Source of the DNA: Rhodococcus sp. B7740
Lineage (GTDB): Bacteria > Actinomycetota > Actinomycetes > Mycobacteriales > Mycobacteriaceae
Reading direction: 5' to 3'
Assembly: GCF_000954115.1 (NCBI RefSeq)
Contig: NZ_CP010797.1
Coordinates: 2,666,001 to 2,730,000 of the forward strand
Length of the DNA: 64,000 nucleotides
Shown here: positions 35,820 through 45,390 of the stretch, in pieces
How the letters are laid out: each line of letters begins with the position of its first letter
Numbering within the stretch: the first letter of the stretch is position 1
The notes under the pieces: generated by a model
Database searches by the model: none
Seen by the model: only the letters and a program-made list of their open reading frames with translations
Told to the model about the DNA's origin: nothing
Program-made: the position numbers and the translations under genes

Positions 35820-35880
35820 CGGCCCCCGAGCCATACCTGATGTCAGGTCCCGACCGGACAGGTCGGGGGCTCGGGGGCCG
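35820..35880 (+). other. Perfect three-way-junction (Y-shaped) inverted-repeat element
   Basis: An outer 13-bp stem (35820-35832 with 35868-35880, CGGCCCCCGAGCC and complement) encloses two smaller perfect hairpins: ACCTGA-TG-TCAGGT (35835-35848) and CCCGACC-GGACA-GGTCGGG (35849-35867). Only two bases are unpaired at the junction. It lies between the convergent nitrobindin and cydC genes. It may terminate transcription, but such a folded cloverleaf is more complex than a terminator. Confidence 0.6.
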
Positions 35881-35986
35881 GGTAGCTGTCTGGGATTCGC
35901 TTGCCGCTCGCGCGGTCTTCGCAGTGAATCCGTCAGCGATTGCGGCTAGCTGACAGCCACCTCACGCGTCCTAGAGTTCATCAACT

Positions 35987-37573
35987 TCAGACCACCTCCT
36001 CTCTCGTGTACTTCACAACGTACGCCCGAGTTTCCGAGTCGGCAAAGAGTTTTTTCGCACTGTCCGAGCCGAGGTCGATCACCTGGTCGGCGTCGGTGCG
36101 CTCCGGTAGTTGATGGGTGACGACCACCACTGTTCGGTCGGCTCCGAACAATCCTCCGTCCGTGGTGAGCAGCTGGCGCAGTATCGATTCGCCGGAGATT
36201 CGGTCCAGGTGCTCGGTCGGTTCGTCGAGCAGCACGATCGGTGCCGTGCTGAGCACGGCCCGCGCGAGCAGCAGTCTGCGGCGCTCTCCCCCGGAGACGG
36301 CCTGTGCGCCGCCCACCAGGGTGGTGTGGACTCCGAGCGGCAGAGCGTCGAGCCATGGGCCGAGGCCGACTTTCTGCAGTGCCCTGATTGCTTCCTGCTC
36401 GTCCACATCGCCGCGCACCACCCGCAGGTTCTCCAGAATCGAGGTGTCGAACAGGTGCGCGTCCTCGGCGAACAGCGCTGCCTCCGAACCGCATTCCTCG
36501 GCGAACTCCCGCAGCATCGTGCTCTTGCCCGATCCGCTGGGTCCGATCAGTGCGCTTCGCGCAGTGGTGCGGTCAAGTGCCTCAGAGGGCACATGACCAC
36601 GCCACTGCGGCGGAGCCGCATCGAGCATGGCGAGGATTCGAGTTGCCGCGATTCGTCCACGCATCAGGGCGATTGCCGCTCCGGGCAGTGCCGCCGTCGC
36701 TTCGAAGGCGGCCAGCGGAACCAGCACGACGATGGCCAGGGCCATCGGTGTCATGCCACCTGCGGTGCCTCCGGTCGGTCCGTACAGCCCGATGCCGACG
36801 AGCAAGGACCCGATCACCGATGCACCGATCGACAGCGGACCGGCGGCATCGGCCAGCGCCGACGGTCGTGCCGCCCGGTCGCGTGCGAGAACCGAGTCCT
36901 GAGCTGCCCCATGGGCTTCGGTGAGCGTCGCATCGAGTCGTCCGGCGACCCGCAGCTCTGCGGCGTGGTCGAGTGCCCGAACGGCCGTCTCGGTGAACCG
37001 CGCGTCGGCGTCGGCTCCGGCCTCTTCGGCGACCCGTGCCGACCGCGCCGCCAGGATCGGTGCGCCCACCCCCGCGATCAGCAAGGACACCGCCAGGATC
37101 GCCGCGGCGGCAGGCGCGATACCGGCGACCAGGCCCACGGCTGCGAGCATCATCACGACGCTGACGCAGATGGGAACGATCGCGCGTACGACGACGTCGC
37201 CGAGCACGTCGACGTCCGCCCCGGTGCGAGCCAGGACGTCACCGCGCCGCAGAGTGAGCGCGCCCTGCCCGTTCGCCAGTCGTTCGTAGATCCTCGTGCG
37301 TGCTGCCGTCGTACCGCGCAGGGCCGCGTCGTGTGTGGTCAATCGTTCGAGATAGCGAAACACGCCGCGGGAGATGCCCAATGCACGAACGGCCACCACT
37401 GCGACGGTCAGATCCAGCACCGGAGGCATCTGCCACGCTCGGGTGATCAACCATGCCGACAGTGCGGCGAGTGCCAGTGCGCTGCCGAGAGTTGCCACGC
37501 CCGCGGCCACGGCCAGTGCCACCCGCCGTGGGGAGAGCTCGAACAGGGCCAGCGCGCGTCGTAGATCAGACAT
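35987..37573 (-). CDS. cydC: Thiol reductant/heme ABC exporter subunit CydC
   Basis: A 528-residue half-transporter: an exporter membrane domain (residues about 1-310, starting LFELSPRRVALAVAAGVATLGSALALAALSAWLITRAW, summarised) and an ATPase with Walker A GPSGSGKST, signature SGGERRRLLLARA and Walker B IVLLDEPTEHLD. With CydD it exports cysteine/glutathione-type thiols (in other bacteria) or moves heme, and is required to assemble cytochrome bd. Its start overlaps the cydD stop by 8 bp. The nucleotide-binding domain is slightly short, missing part of the usual beta-sheet preceding Walker A. Confidence 0.92.
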   Translation of the reverse strand: MSDLRRALALFELSPRRVALAVAAGVATLGSALALAALSAWLITRAWQMPPVLDLTVAVVAVRALGISRGVFRYLERLTTHDAALRGTTAARTRIYERLANGQGALTLRRGDVLARTGADVDVLGDVVVRAIVPICVSVVMMLAAVGLVAGIAPAAAAILAVSLLIAGVGAPILAARSARVAEEAGADADARFTETAVRALDHAAELRVAGRLDATLTEAHGAAQDSVLARDRAARPSALADAAGPLSIGASVIGSLLVGIGLYGPTGGTAGGMTPMALAIVVLVPLAAFEATAALPGAAIALMRGRIAATRILAMLDAAPPQWRGHVPSEALDRTTARSALIGPSGSGKSTMLREFAEECGSEAALFAEDAHLFDTSILENLRVVRGDVDEQEAIRALQKVGLGPWLDALPLGVHTTLVGGAQAVSGGERRRLLLARAVLSTAPIVLLDEPTEHLDRISGESILRQLLTTDGGLFGADRTVVVVTHQLPERTDADQVIDLGSDSAKKLFADSETRAYVVKYTREEVV

Positions 37574-39254
37574 GATCGAACTCCCGTGCCACCTCTGAGC
37601 TGCTTCGCACCTCGACGACGCGGTCTGCGGCGTGCAGTACCGAGCGCCGGTGACCGACCATCACCACGGTGACGCCGCGATCGGCCGCATCTCGAAGGGC
37701 CTGCAGCACAGTCCGTTCGCTCGCCGCATCCAGGTGCGCCGTGGGCTCGTCCAGCACCATCACCGGAGCAGCGGAGACGAACGTTCGGGTCAGGGCCAGA
37801 CGTTGCAGCTCGCCGAGCGACAGACCGACTCCACCCTGACCGACGCGAGTGTTCCAGCCGTTCGGGTGCTCTCGCAGTACGGCATCGAATCCCGAAGCGC
37901 GGCAGGCCGCGTCCAGTGCGGCGGCGTCGGGCACGCCGTGGAGGGTGACGTTCTCGTGGAGCGTGCCGGGAAGCAGTATCGGCCGCTGCGGAAGCCAGGC
38001 GACCTGTGCCCACCATCGGTCGAGATCGAGATCGACCACGGGCACACCGCCGACCAGAACCGCGCCGCTCGTGGGCGTCGTGAGTCCCAGAACCGCGTGC
38101 AGTGCAGTCGATTTACCCGAGCCGTTGGGCCCGGTCAGTACCGTGATGGTGCCCGGTCGGCACAGCGCACTCAACTGGGCCGGAGCGTCGCCGTCCCGGC
38201 TCGCGACGGTGAGTCCGGCGAGTTCGATGTTCGCGGTCGCAGCGTCGACGGTCCGGCGGCCGGTCGGCTGTGTCGTACGCCTGTCCAGGACTCGGAAGGC
38301 GCGCTCCGCGGCCTCGACGCCGTCCTCAGCTGCGTGGAACTGGGTCCCCACGGCGCGCAGCGGAAAATACACCTCGGGGGCCAGGATCAACGCGATGATG
38401 CCCGCTTCGAGAGTCATCTCGCCGAAGACCAAGCGCAATCCGATGCCGACGGCCACGAGCGCCACACACAGGGTCGCAAGCAACTCGAGCACCATCGACG
38501 ACAGGAAGGCGATCTTCAACGCGCGCATGGTGGTTCGTCGGTGCGCGTCGCCCAGTGCGCGGATGCGAGCGGCCGGTCCGTGTTCGCGACGCAGCGCGCG
38601 CAAGGTCGGCAGGCCGGCCAGAAGATCGAGCAACTGCGCAGACAGCCTGGTCATCGTGGAGAGCGTCGCCGCGGCTCGGCCCTTGGTCAGCAACCCGATC
38701 AGAATCATGAAGATCGGAATGAGCGGCAAGGTCACCGCGATGACCACCGCCGACGTCACGTCCTGGGTGACGATGACGATCAGAACCAGCGGAGTGACGA
38801 TGGCCGCCGACACCAGCGCCGGCAGGTATCCGGTCAGGTACGCCCGCAGACCCCCGATTGCTCGAGTCACGACGACGACCAATTCTTCCCGCTCGCGGTC
38901 GAGCTCGCGAGGCTCGAATCGCGTTGCTGCAGTGAGCACCTCCACTTCCAGCTCGGCCACCACACGTGACGCCGACCGGTGCGCGTAGCGGGACTGAGCT
39001 CCGGTTGCGAGCACACGGACGGCCACTGCGCCCGCCAGCACCGCCAGTTCCGTCGTCCAGGCGGACAGCGATCTGGCCGTCGGTTCGGTGATGACCCCTG
39101 CCAGCACAGTTCCGATTGTCAACGCGCTCAAGATGATGCAGAGCGTGACGACGGTCGACAGAGCAACCGTGACGATCAGGTAGCCCCGCGCGGATCGAGA
39201 GTATTTCCACAGTCGGGGATCGACCGGTCCCCGCGTGCGAGCGGAGGCGGTCAC
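37566..39254 (-). CDS. cydD: Thiol reductant/heme ABC exporter subunit CydD
   Basis: A 562-residue half-transporter starting at GTG 39254, overlapping the cydB stop as GTGA. The membrane domain covers residues about 15-310 (LIVTVALSTVVTLCIILSALTIG; VVIAVTLPLIPIFMILIGLLTKG is typical CydD). The ATPase has Walker A GPNGSGKST, signature SLGELQRLALTR and Walker B VMVLDEPTAHLD. The frame is also open for another 2 kb upstream because of codon bias, so the start is set by homology and coupling. Confidence 0.93.
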   Translation of the reverse strand: MTASARTRGPVDPRLWKYSRSARGYLIVTVALSTVVTLCIILSALTIGTVLAGVITEPTARSLSAWTTELAVLAGAVAVRVLATGAQSRYAHRSASRVVAELEVEVLTAATRFEPRELDREREELVVVVTRAIGGLRAYLTGYLPALVSAAIVTPLVLIVIVTQDVTSAVVIAVTLPLIPIFMILIGLLTKGRAAATLSTMTRLSAQLLDLLAGLPTLRALRREHGPAARIRALGDAHRRTTMRALKIAFLSSMVLELLATLCVALVAVGIGLRLVFGEMTLEAGIIALILAPEVYFPLRAVGTQFHAAEDGVEAAERAFRVLDRRTTQPTGRRTVDAATANIELAGLTVASRDGDAPAQLSALCRPGTITVLTGPNGSGKSTALHAVLGLTTPTSGAVLVGGVPVVDLDLDRWWAQVAWLPQRPILLPGTLHENVTLHGVPDAAALDAACRASGFDAVLREHPNGWNTRVGQGGVGLSLGELQRLALTRTFVSAAPVMVLDEPTAHLDAASERTVLQALRDAADRGVTVVMVGHRRSVLHAADRVVEVRSSSEVAREFDHV

Positions 39255-40288
39255 GATTTCACCGTCAGTCCGATCGAGTCCGGGATGTGGGCACTCGAAA
39301 TGCGTTGGCGGAAGACCCAGTACGTCCACCCCTGGTATCCGATGACGACGGGTGCGGCGAATGCTGCGGCCCAGGTCATCACTTTCAGTGTGTACGGGCT
39401 GGACGACGCGTTCGCGATGGTGAGATCGAAGGCGGCATCCGTGCTCGACGGCATGACGTTCGGGAACAGGGAGGCGAACAGCAGCACCACAACCGCAACG
39501 ATGGCAATGCTGGTGAACACGAAGGCCCAGCCTTCGCGCACTCTCGCCGTCAGCGCGACGACGAGAAGCAGGGCCACCGCTGCCACGCCGACGAGTACCC
39601 AGGTCCATGTCTTGCCGTGGGCGAGTTGGGTCCACACAGCGAATGATCCGCCGACGAGAACTGCCGGAATTGCCAATCGCGCTGCGATTTTCACCGAGTC
39701 CTCGTGCACGTCTCCCGAGGTCTTGAGTGCGATGAACACCGCGCCGTGCAGCGCGAACACCAGTGCCATCGTGACTCCGCCGAGCAGTGCATAGGGGTTG
39801 AGCAGATCGAAGAAGCCGGCGGTGACCTTCTTGTTCTCGTCGATGGCTACGCCGCGCACGATGTTGGCGAAGGCAACGCCCCACAGCACCGCCGGTACCC
39901 ACGAGCCGATACCGATGCCGATGTCGCAGCGCCTGCGCCACACCGGATCGTCGATCTTGCCACGCCATTCGATGGCGCAGATGCGCAGGATCAATGCCAC
40001 CAGGATCAGCAGCAGCGGCAGGTAGAAGCCCGAGAACAATGTTGCGTACCACTCGGGGAACGCTGCGAACAGCGCGCCGCCTGCGGTGATGAGCCATACT
40101 TCGTTGCCGTCCCAGACCGGGCCGATCGTGTTCAGTACGGTGCGTCGACGCTTCTCCCCCGTGGCGGAATCGGGGTGCCGCCCGAGAATGGGCATGAGCA
40201 TTCCGACGCCGAAGTCGAACCCTTCGAGCACGAAGTAGCCGACGAAGAAGAAGCCGATGACGAAGAACCAGAATTCGGGCAGTGACAT
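39251..40288 (-). CDS. cydB: Cytochrome bd ubiquinol/menaquinol oxidase subunit II
   Basis: A 345-residue membrane protein with about nine helices. The N-terminus LPEFWFFVIGFFFVGYFVLEGFDFGVGML, TIGPVWDGNEVWLITAGGALFAAFPEWYA (both shown only in outline) and the YQGWTYWVFRQRI end are typical of CydB. It supports the heme-containing CydA in the high-affinity, low-oxygen terminal oxidase. Ten bases separate it from cydA. Confidence 0.96.
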   Translation of the reverse strand: MSLPEFWFFVIGFFFVGYFVLEGFDFGVGMLMPILGRHPDSATGEKRRRTVLNTIGPVWDGNEVWLITAGGALFAAFPEWYATLFSGFYLPLLLILVALILRICAIEWRGKIDDPVWRRRCDIGIGIGSWVPAVLWGVAFANIVRGVAIDENKKVTAGFFDLLNPYALLGGVTMALVFALHGAVFIALKTSGDVHEDSVKIAARLAIPAVLVGGSFAVWTQLAHGKTWTWVLVGVAAVALLLVVALTARVREGWAFVFTSIAIVAVVVLLFASLFPNVMPSSTDAAFDLTIANASSSPYTLKVMTWAAAFAAPVVIGYQGWTYWVFRQRISSAHIPDSIGLTVKS

Positions 40289-40297
40289 TGCTATCCC

Positions 40298-41827
40298 CTA
40301 GTAGGCGAACGAGAGCTGTTTGGGCTCTTCGTCTTCCGATTCCGGTGGGTCGACGTGCGGATGCGCGTCGTGTTCGAGAGGCCCTTCGACCACGTAGCGT
40401 CGGAGCAGGTAGAACCACACCCCACCGAGAGCGGCGTAGAGCAGTGTGAACGTCACCAGTGAGGCGAGAACGAGGCCGACGGGATGGTCCGAGACACCTT
40501 GGTCGACGGTGAGCCGAATCTGATCGACGCCGGACAGGTTGGGTGCGACGACCCATGGCTGGCGGCCCATTTCGGTGAAGATCCAACCGGCGCTGTTCGC
40601 GAGGAACGGCGTCGGAATGGCCAGCAGTGACAACCGCGAGAACCACTTCTGGTCGGGAATCCGGCCACCCCGAGTGACCCACAGTCCCGCGATCGCGAGC
40701 AGTGCCGAGCCTGCGGCCAGTCCGATCATCATCCTGAATGCCCAGTAGGTGACGAACAGGTTGGGCTTGTAGTTGCCCGGGCCGAACTGCTGCTCGTACT
40801 GCTCCTGCAGTTGGTTGACTCCCTGCACGGTGGCACCGAAGTCGTTCTCCGCCAGGAACGAGGTGAGGCCGGGGATCGAGATGAGGTGGACCACGGACTC
40901 GCAGTTGTTGTGGGTGCCCACGGTCAGGAGCGAGAAACTGGCTCCGGTCTCGGTGTCGCACAACGATTCTGCGGATGCCATCTTCATCGGCTGTTGCTCG
41001 AACATGAGCTTGCCCTGGATGTCTCCGGTGATGGCGAGGGCGCCGCCCGCGACGATCATGACGATGAAGGACATGCGCGCTGCCGACCTGAACATCGAAC
41101 GTGAGTCGGTGGCCGGGGCCGGGAGTGGAGCCTGCGCAGTGACCCCGGTGGCCGGGGCTGGGAGCGTGTCGAACTCGTTCTCGTTCTTCGCTTTGCGAGC
41201 CTCGCGGACCATCCACCAGCCGGAGATACCTGCGACGAAGGTCGCGGCGGTGAGGAACGCTCCGGCCACGGCGTGTGGAAACGCTGCCAGCGCAGTGTTG
41301 TTGGTGAGCAGTGCCCAGATGTCGGTCAGTTCGGCGCGGCCGGTCTCTTCGTTGTAGATCGCGCCGACGGGATGCTGCATCCAGGAATTGGCGGCGATGA
41401 TGAAGTACGCCGAGGCGTTGACGCCGATGGCGACGAGCCAGATCGTGGCCAGGTGAACGAGTTTGGGGAGTCTGCTCCATCCGAATATCCACAGTCCGAG
41501 GAACGTGGATTCGAGGAAGAAGGCGACGAGGCCTTCGAGTGCGAGCGGAGCGCCGAACACGTCACCGACGAAGCGGGAGTATTCGCTCCAGTTCATGCCG
41601 AATTGGAATTCCTGGACGATGCCGGTGGCGACACCGAGGGCGAAGTTGATGAGGAAGAGTTTGCCGAAGAACTTGGTCAGTCGGTACCAGGAGTCCTTGC
41701 CGGTGATCACCCACATGGTCTGCATGGCAGCCACCATCGGAGCGAGGCCGATCGTGAGGGGAACGAGTATGAAGTGGTAGACGGTGGTGATACCGAACTG
41801 CCATCGTGAGACATCCAAGGCGTCCAT
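40298..41827 (-). CDS. cydA: Cytochrome bd oxidase subunit I
   Basis: A 509-residue heme b558/b595/d subunit. It starts at ATG 41827 (MDALDVSRWQFGITTVYHF, with the conserved heme-ligand His) after GGAG. Other conserved pieces are GIVQEFQFGMNWSEYSRFVGDVFG, ESTFLGLWIFGW and the GRQPWVV motif; the quinol-binding Q-loop region (residues about 245-330) is of the short type found in Gram-positives. First gene of cydABDC. The operator-like palindrome at 41907-41926 lies 80 bp upstream. Confidence 0.96.
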   Translation of the reverse strand: MDALDVSRWQFGITTVYHFILVPLTIGLAPMVAAMQTMWVITGKDSWYRLTKFFGKLFLINFALGVATGIVQEFQFGMNWSEYSRFVGDVFGAPLALEGLVAFFLESTFLGLWIFGWSRLPKLVHLATIWLVAIGVNASAYFIIAANSWMQHPVGAIYNEETGRAELTDIWALLTNNTALAAFPHAVAGAFLTAATFVAGISGWWMVREARKAKNENEFDTLPAPATGVTAQAPLPAPATDSRSMFRSAARMSFIVMIVAGGALAITGDIQGKLMFEQQPMKMASAESLCDTETGASFSLLTVGTHNNCESVVHLISIPGLTSFLAENDFGATVQGVNQLQEQYEQQFGPGNYKPNLFVTYWAFRMMIGLAAGSALLAIAGLWVTRGGRIPDQKWFSRLSLLAIPTPFLANSAGWIFTEMGRQPWVVAPNLSGVDQIRLTVDQGVSDHPVGLVLASLVTFTLLYAALGGVWFYLLRRYVVEGPLEHDAHPHVDPPESEDEEPKQLSFAY

Positions 41828-41906
41828 CAAGGCTCCGAACTCTTCCACCCGTACTGTGACGGGTAACACCGCAGGTCAGGGCGTTGGCCCGCGACGAATT
41901 CGACAG

Positions 41907-41926
41907 TACTACTACGAGTAGTAGTA
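41907..41926. promoter_or_regulatory. Perfect palindrome TACTACTAC-GA-GTAGTAGTA (candidate BlaI/CopY-type operator) upstream of cydABDC
   Basis: Nine-bp arms around a 2-bp centre, between pabC and cydA. The TACTAC...GTAGTA core is the kind of site bound by BlaI/MecI/CopY-family repressors. It sits where the cydA promoter should be. No BlaI-like gene is in the window, so the binding protein is inferred. Confidence 0.5.
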
Positions 41927-41958
41927 GGGAAGAGTCCTTCGGCAGAGTCGTTGGACTC

Positions 41959-42825
41959 CTACCGAGTTTCGGCCGTCTCCACGGCGGCATCGACCATCGA
42001 TCGAACGTCGTCGGTGTGCCGCCGAGTGCCCAGCGGGACGCCGTTCATCGTCGTGACCCGCGCGGCGAGAGTGACGCTCGAGACCAGCCAAACACCATCT
42101 GCGGCAATGAGATCCGCCGGATACAGGTGTCCGCGTTCGCACGTCCAACCGGCGGACTCGGCTACGGAGAACAACCCGGCGACCGTGGTTCCGGCCAGGA
42201 TGCCCTGTTCGACCGACGGTGTGACGAGAGTCTTACCGCGCGCGAGCACCACCGTCGAGCGCGGACCTTCGAGCACCCGCCCCTCGCTGCTGAGATAGAT
42301 GACGTCGTCGACGCCCTGAGCGGACGCGTGCCGAAGCGCGGCCATGTTGGTGGCATACGACAACGTCTTGGCCCCCGCGAGCTGCCACGGCGCTCGGGAC
42401 GAGAAGTCCACCGAGTAGCCGCGGTCGAGCGTGATCACCGACACCCCGTCGGTGCGCGCGGCTCGCACTCGCTCGGGCAGCGCTCCCACCGTCACGTACG
42501 CGGTGGGGTCACCGCCGCCCTCGCGTCCGCGGCTGAGAACCAGACGCAGGACTGCCTCGTCCTCGGACTCTAGTGCCCACAGTTCGACGGACTGTTCGAC
42601 GACGGCGCGCCACTGGTCGAGATCGGGAACGGGCAGGTCCAGTGCCTTCGCTGACGCCACCAGCCGAGCCAGATGCAACTCGACCGCACACGCCGCGCCG
42701 TCGCGCACGAGCAGCGTCTCGAACACCCCGTCGCCGCGCACCGCGGCCAGATCGTCGGCGAACAGCAACGGCCGATTCGCGTCGTGCACACGGCCGTCCA
42801 ACGTCACCACTACCGACTCCGACAT
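41959..42825 (-). CDS. pabC: 4-amino-4-deoxychorismate lyase (class IV aminotransferase)
   Basis: A 288-residue fold-type IV PLP enzyme. GDGVFETLLVRDG is the N-terminal family motif, the PLP Lys lies in AGAKTLSYATNMAALR (aminodeoxychorismate-lyase-like KTLSY), and the phosphate-binding strand is EGRVLEGPRSTVVLARG. It releases p-aminobenzoate for folate synthesis. It is the Rv0812 counterpart. I use ATG 42825; a GTG at 42834 is possible. Branched-chain or D-amino-acid aminotransferase activity is an alternative. Confidence 0.86.
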   Translation of the reverse strand: MSESVVVTLDGRVHDANRPLLFADDLAAVRGDGVFETLLVRDGAACAVELHLARLVASAKALDLPVPDLDQWRAVVEQSVELWALESEDEAVLRLVLSRGREGGGDPTAYVTVGALPERVRAARTDGVSVITLDRGYSVDFSSRAPWQLAGAKTLSYATNMAALRHASAQGVDDVIYLSSEGRVLEGPRSTVVLARGKTLVTPSVEQGILAGTTVAGLFSVAESAGWTCERGHLYPADLIAADGVWLVSSVTLAARVTTMNGVPLGTRRHTDDVRSMVDAAVETAETR

Positions 42826-42859
42826 GCCCGTCACCCTAGAGGGGAGCGGACGCGTTCGA

Positions 42860-44158
42860 TCAATCCGCTCGGTCGGCCGCCGCCATCGCGTCGGCGTACT
42901 CGTCGAGGTCGAGATCCTCGGCGACGACGACCTTGGTGCCGTTGTAGACCTCGCGGTCGATCTCGTCGTCGGCGTTGGCGACGAGCATGGCGACGAACGT
43001 GTCTCCGTTGACGTTGAGGAACGTACGGAAGATTCCGGCGAACCAGTCGACGGCGATCAACAGGCCGACGGCCTCGAACGGTAGGTCGAGCGAGGTCGCG
43101 AGGAACATCGCGACGACGGGGAATCCACCGGGCACGGTGATGGTGCCCATGTTGAGCAGAACCGCCAGGCCCATGCCGAGCACGATCTGCCCGAGACTCA
43201 GCTCGATGTTGCCTGCCTGCGCGAGGAACATCACCACGATCATGTAGTTGAGAACGGCACCGTACGAGCCCATGGTGAGCCCGATCGACAGCGTGAAGTT
43301 GGCGACCTTCTGGCTGACGCCGACCTTCTCGACGGTGTTGCGCAGCACCGTCGGGAAGGTGACGGCCGAGCTCGTGGTCGTCACTGCGACGGCCGTCTGC
43401 TCGGTGAGCTTGCTGGGCAGCTTCCACGGGTTCAATCGGGTTCGCATCGTCACGACCACGACGAAGAGCGCGAACAGAATCAGCACCCCGAGGAGCGTGG
43501 TGCCGAGGTAGCTCAGTGCGGTGGAGACCACGGAGAACCCGACGTCTCCGGCCAGCGCGGCGAGCAGACAGAACACACCGACCGGGGCGATGACCATGAC
43601 GAGCCGGATCATCGTCAGGACGATCTGCTGAATCTGGTCCATGAACGAGAGCACCTGGGTGTTGCCGGTCTTGGTGATGTGACTGCGCAGCGCGATACCG
43701 AAGAGCAGCGAGAAGACGATGATCGGCACCATCGTCGCCGTCGACATGGCGTCGAACACGTTGGTGCTGACGAAGTTGAGCAACGTGTCCTGCCAGCCGA
43801 GCGCCTCTCCCGCCGATTCCTCGAGCGACGGATCGAGCTGCTGGGTGTACACCATGCCCGCGCCCGGGCGGACGATGCTGCTCAGCACCCAGGCCAGCAC
43901 GGCAGCGACCACCGAGAACCCGATCATCCACTTGAAGGTGCGGAAGGCGATCCTGCCGGTTCCCGCTCCTGCCATCGATCCGGTGGCGACGATGACCGAG
44001 GCCATCACCAGCGGGACGATCGACATCTGGATCAGTCGGATGAACAGGTCGCCGATGAACTTCAGGTTCGCGGCCCACTCGCCGACCACCAACCCGAACA
44101 CGATGCCGGCGATCGCGGCGAGGCCGATCTGCGCGGCTGGATGCGCCAGTTTCTTCAT
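42860..44158 (-). CDS. Dicarboxylate/amino acid:cation symporter (DAACS family)
   Basis: A 432-residue transporter of the GltP/DctA family. It begins MKKLAHPAAQIGLAAIAGI; signature pieces are FIRLIQMSIVPLVMASVIVATGSMAG, TTTSSAVTFPTVLRN (the serine-rich HP1 hairpin), MGSYGAVLNYMIVVMFLAQA and the VPGGFPVVAMFLATS HP2 region. It imports C4-dicarboxylates, glutamate/aspartate or similar, with Na+ or H+. It lies 34 bp before pabC, on the same strand. Substrate not assigned. Confidence 0.92.
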   Translation of the reverse strand: MKKLAHPAAQIGLAAIAGIVFGLVVGEWAANLKFIGDLFIRLIQMSIVPLVMASVIVATGSMAGAGTGRIAFRTFKWMIGFSVVAAVLAWVLSSIVRPGAGMVYTQQLDPSLEESAGEALGWQDTLLNFVSTNVFDAMSTATMVPIIVFSLLFGIALRSHITKTGNTQVLSFMDQIQQIVLTMIRLVMVIAPVGVFCLLAALAGDVGFSVVSTALSYLGTTLLGVLILFALFVVVVTMRTRLNPWKLPSKLTEQTAVAVTTTSSAVTFPTVLRNTVEKVGVSQKVANFTLSIGLTMGSYGAVLNYMIVVMFLAQAGNIELSLGQIVLGMGLAVLLNMGTITVPGGFPVVAMFLATSLDLPFEAVGLLIAVDWFAGIFRTFLNVNGDTFVAMLVANADDEIDREVYNGTKVVVAEDLDLDEYADAMAAADRAD

Positions 44159-44268
44159 GGATCGACACGCTAGGTATGCGCCGTCGCGGTGCCGTGTCAT
44201 CGCCGTTTCGGGGGTGTAAAGGGACCGGTCATCGAGTTGCCTCGCCGACGGGCTCCTACTATGGAGCT

Positions 44269-45390
44269 GTGTCCGACACAGTCACGATCAGCCCGAGTCC
44301 ACTTCTGACACTCCCCGGCGCAGTGCCCTCCCCCGACGACAGCGTCGATGCCGGGGTGGCCTGGCACTACGGCAATCCGTTCGGTGAACAACGCGACGCG
44401 GTCAGCGGCGCTGCCGTCATCGATCGGTCCCACCGCTTCGTCCTCGCCATCAGCGGAGACGAGCGCCTGAGTTGGTTGAACACCATCTCGAGCCAACTCG
44501 TGACGAACCTGGCCGACGGCAGCTCGGCCGAGAATCTCAGTCTCGACGTCAACGGCCGCATCGAGCATCACTTCGTGCAGACCGACCTGGCCGGCGTCAC
44601 GTACATCGACACCGAGCGCGCAGCCGGCCCGGATCTGCTCTCGTTTCTGAAGAAGATGGTGTTCTGGGCCAAGGCCGAACCCCGCCAGGCCGACGAACTC
44701 GCCGTTCTCACCGTCCTCGGATCCGACGCGTCCTCGGTGCTCGGCAAGGCCGACCTGCCTGCTCCGAGCGAGATCTACGGTGCTTCGCCGATCGACGGCG
44801 GCGGTTTCGTTCGGCGGATGCCCTGGCCGGGCAAGAATTCGTACGACGTTGTGATCCCCCGTGAGAACATCACCGACTGGTTCGTCCGGCTGCGCGACGC
44901 CGGAGCCGCTCCCGCCGGAACCTGGGCGTTCGACGCGTTGCGCGTGGAATCGTTGCGTCCGCGCGTAGGAGTGGACACCGACGAGAAGACCATCCCGCAC
45001 GAGGTTCGCTGGATCGGCAGCGCCGCCGAGTTCGGCGCGGTGCATCTGGAGAAGGGCTGCTACCGCGGGCAGGAGACCGTCTCCCGCGTGCACAATCTCG
45101 GTCGCCCGCCGCGGCACCTGGTGCTGCTGCATCTCGACGGTTCTGCGGACGGTCGGCCCGGCACCGGCGATCCGGTCACCGCAGGCGGACGCTCCGTCGG
45201 CCGCCTCGGTACCGTCATAGATCACTTCGAGCTGGGGCCGATCGCACTGGCTCTGCTCAAGCGGACCGTTCCGGTCGATACCGCCCTCGAGGCGGGTCCG
45301 TGTGCGGCGTCGATCGATCCCGATTCGATCCCGTCGTACGACGACGTCCAGGCCGGTCGCGCTGCGGTGGACCGCCTGCGCGGCCGGTGA
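44269..45390 (+). CDS. ygfZ: Folate-binding Fe-S/tRNA-modifying factor YgfZ
   Basis: A 373-residue GcvT-like protein from GTG 44269. The YgfZ signature K-G-C-Y-x-G-Q-E is present in LEKGCYRGQETVSRVHNLGRPPRH (outlined), and the N-terminal folate-binding barrel has VIDRSHRFVLAISGDERLSWLNTI. YgfZ helps maintain certain iron-sulfur enzymes with tetrahydrofolate. It is the Rv0811c counterpart, divergent from the symporter. The stop overlaps the MOSC gene as GTGA. Confidence 0.9.
   Translation: MSDTVTISPSPLLTLPGAVPSPDDSVDAGVAWHYGNPFGEQRDAVSGAAVIDRSHRFVLAISGDERLSWLNTISSQLVTNLADGSSAENLSLDVNGRIEHHFVQTDLAGVTYIDTERAAGPDLLSFLKKMVFWAKAEPRQADELAVLTVLGSDASSVLGKADLPAPSEIYGASPIDGGGFVRRMPWPGKNSYDVVIPRENITDWFVRLRDAGAAPAGTWAFDALRVESLRPRVGVDTDEKTIPHEVRWIGSAAEFGAVHLEKGCYRGQETVSRVHNLGRPPRHLVLLHLDGSADGRPGTGDPVTAGGRSVGRLGTVIDHFELGPIALALLKRTVPVDTALEAGPCAASIDPDSIPSYDDVQAGRAAVDRLRGR

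Noticed and set aside
37566-41492. A 1308-codon minus-strand ORF
   Set aside because: Only its last 563 codons are cydD; the rest is a non-coding frame across cydB and cydA, kept open by high GC.
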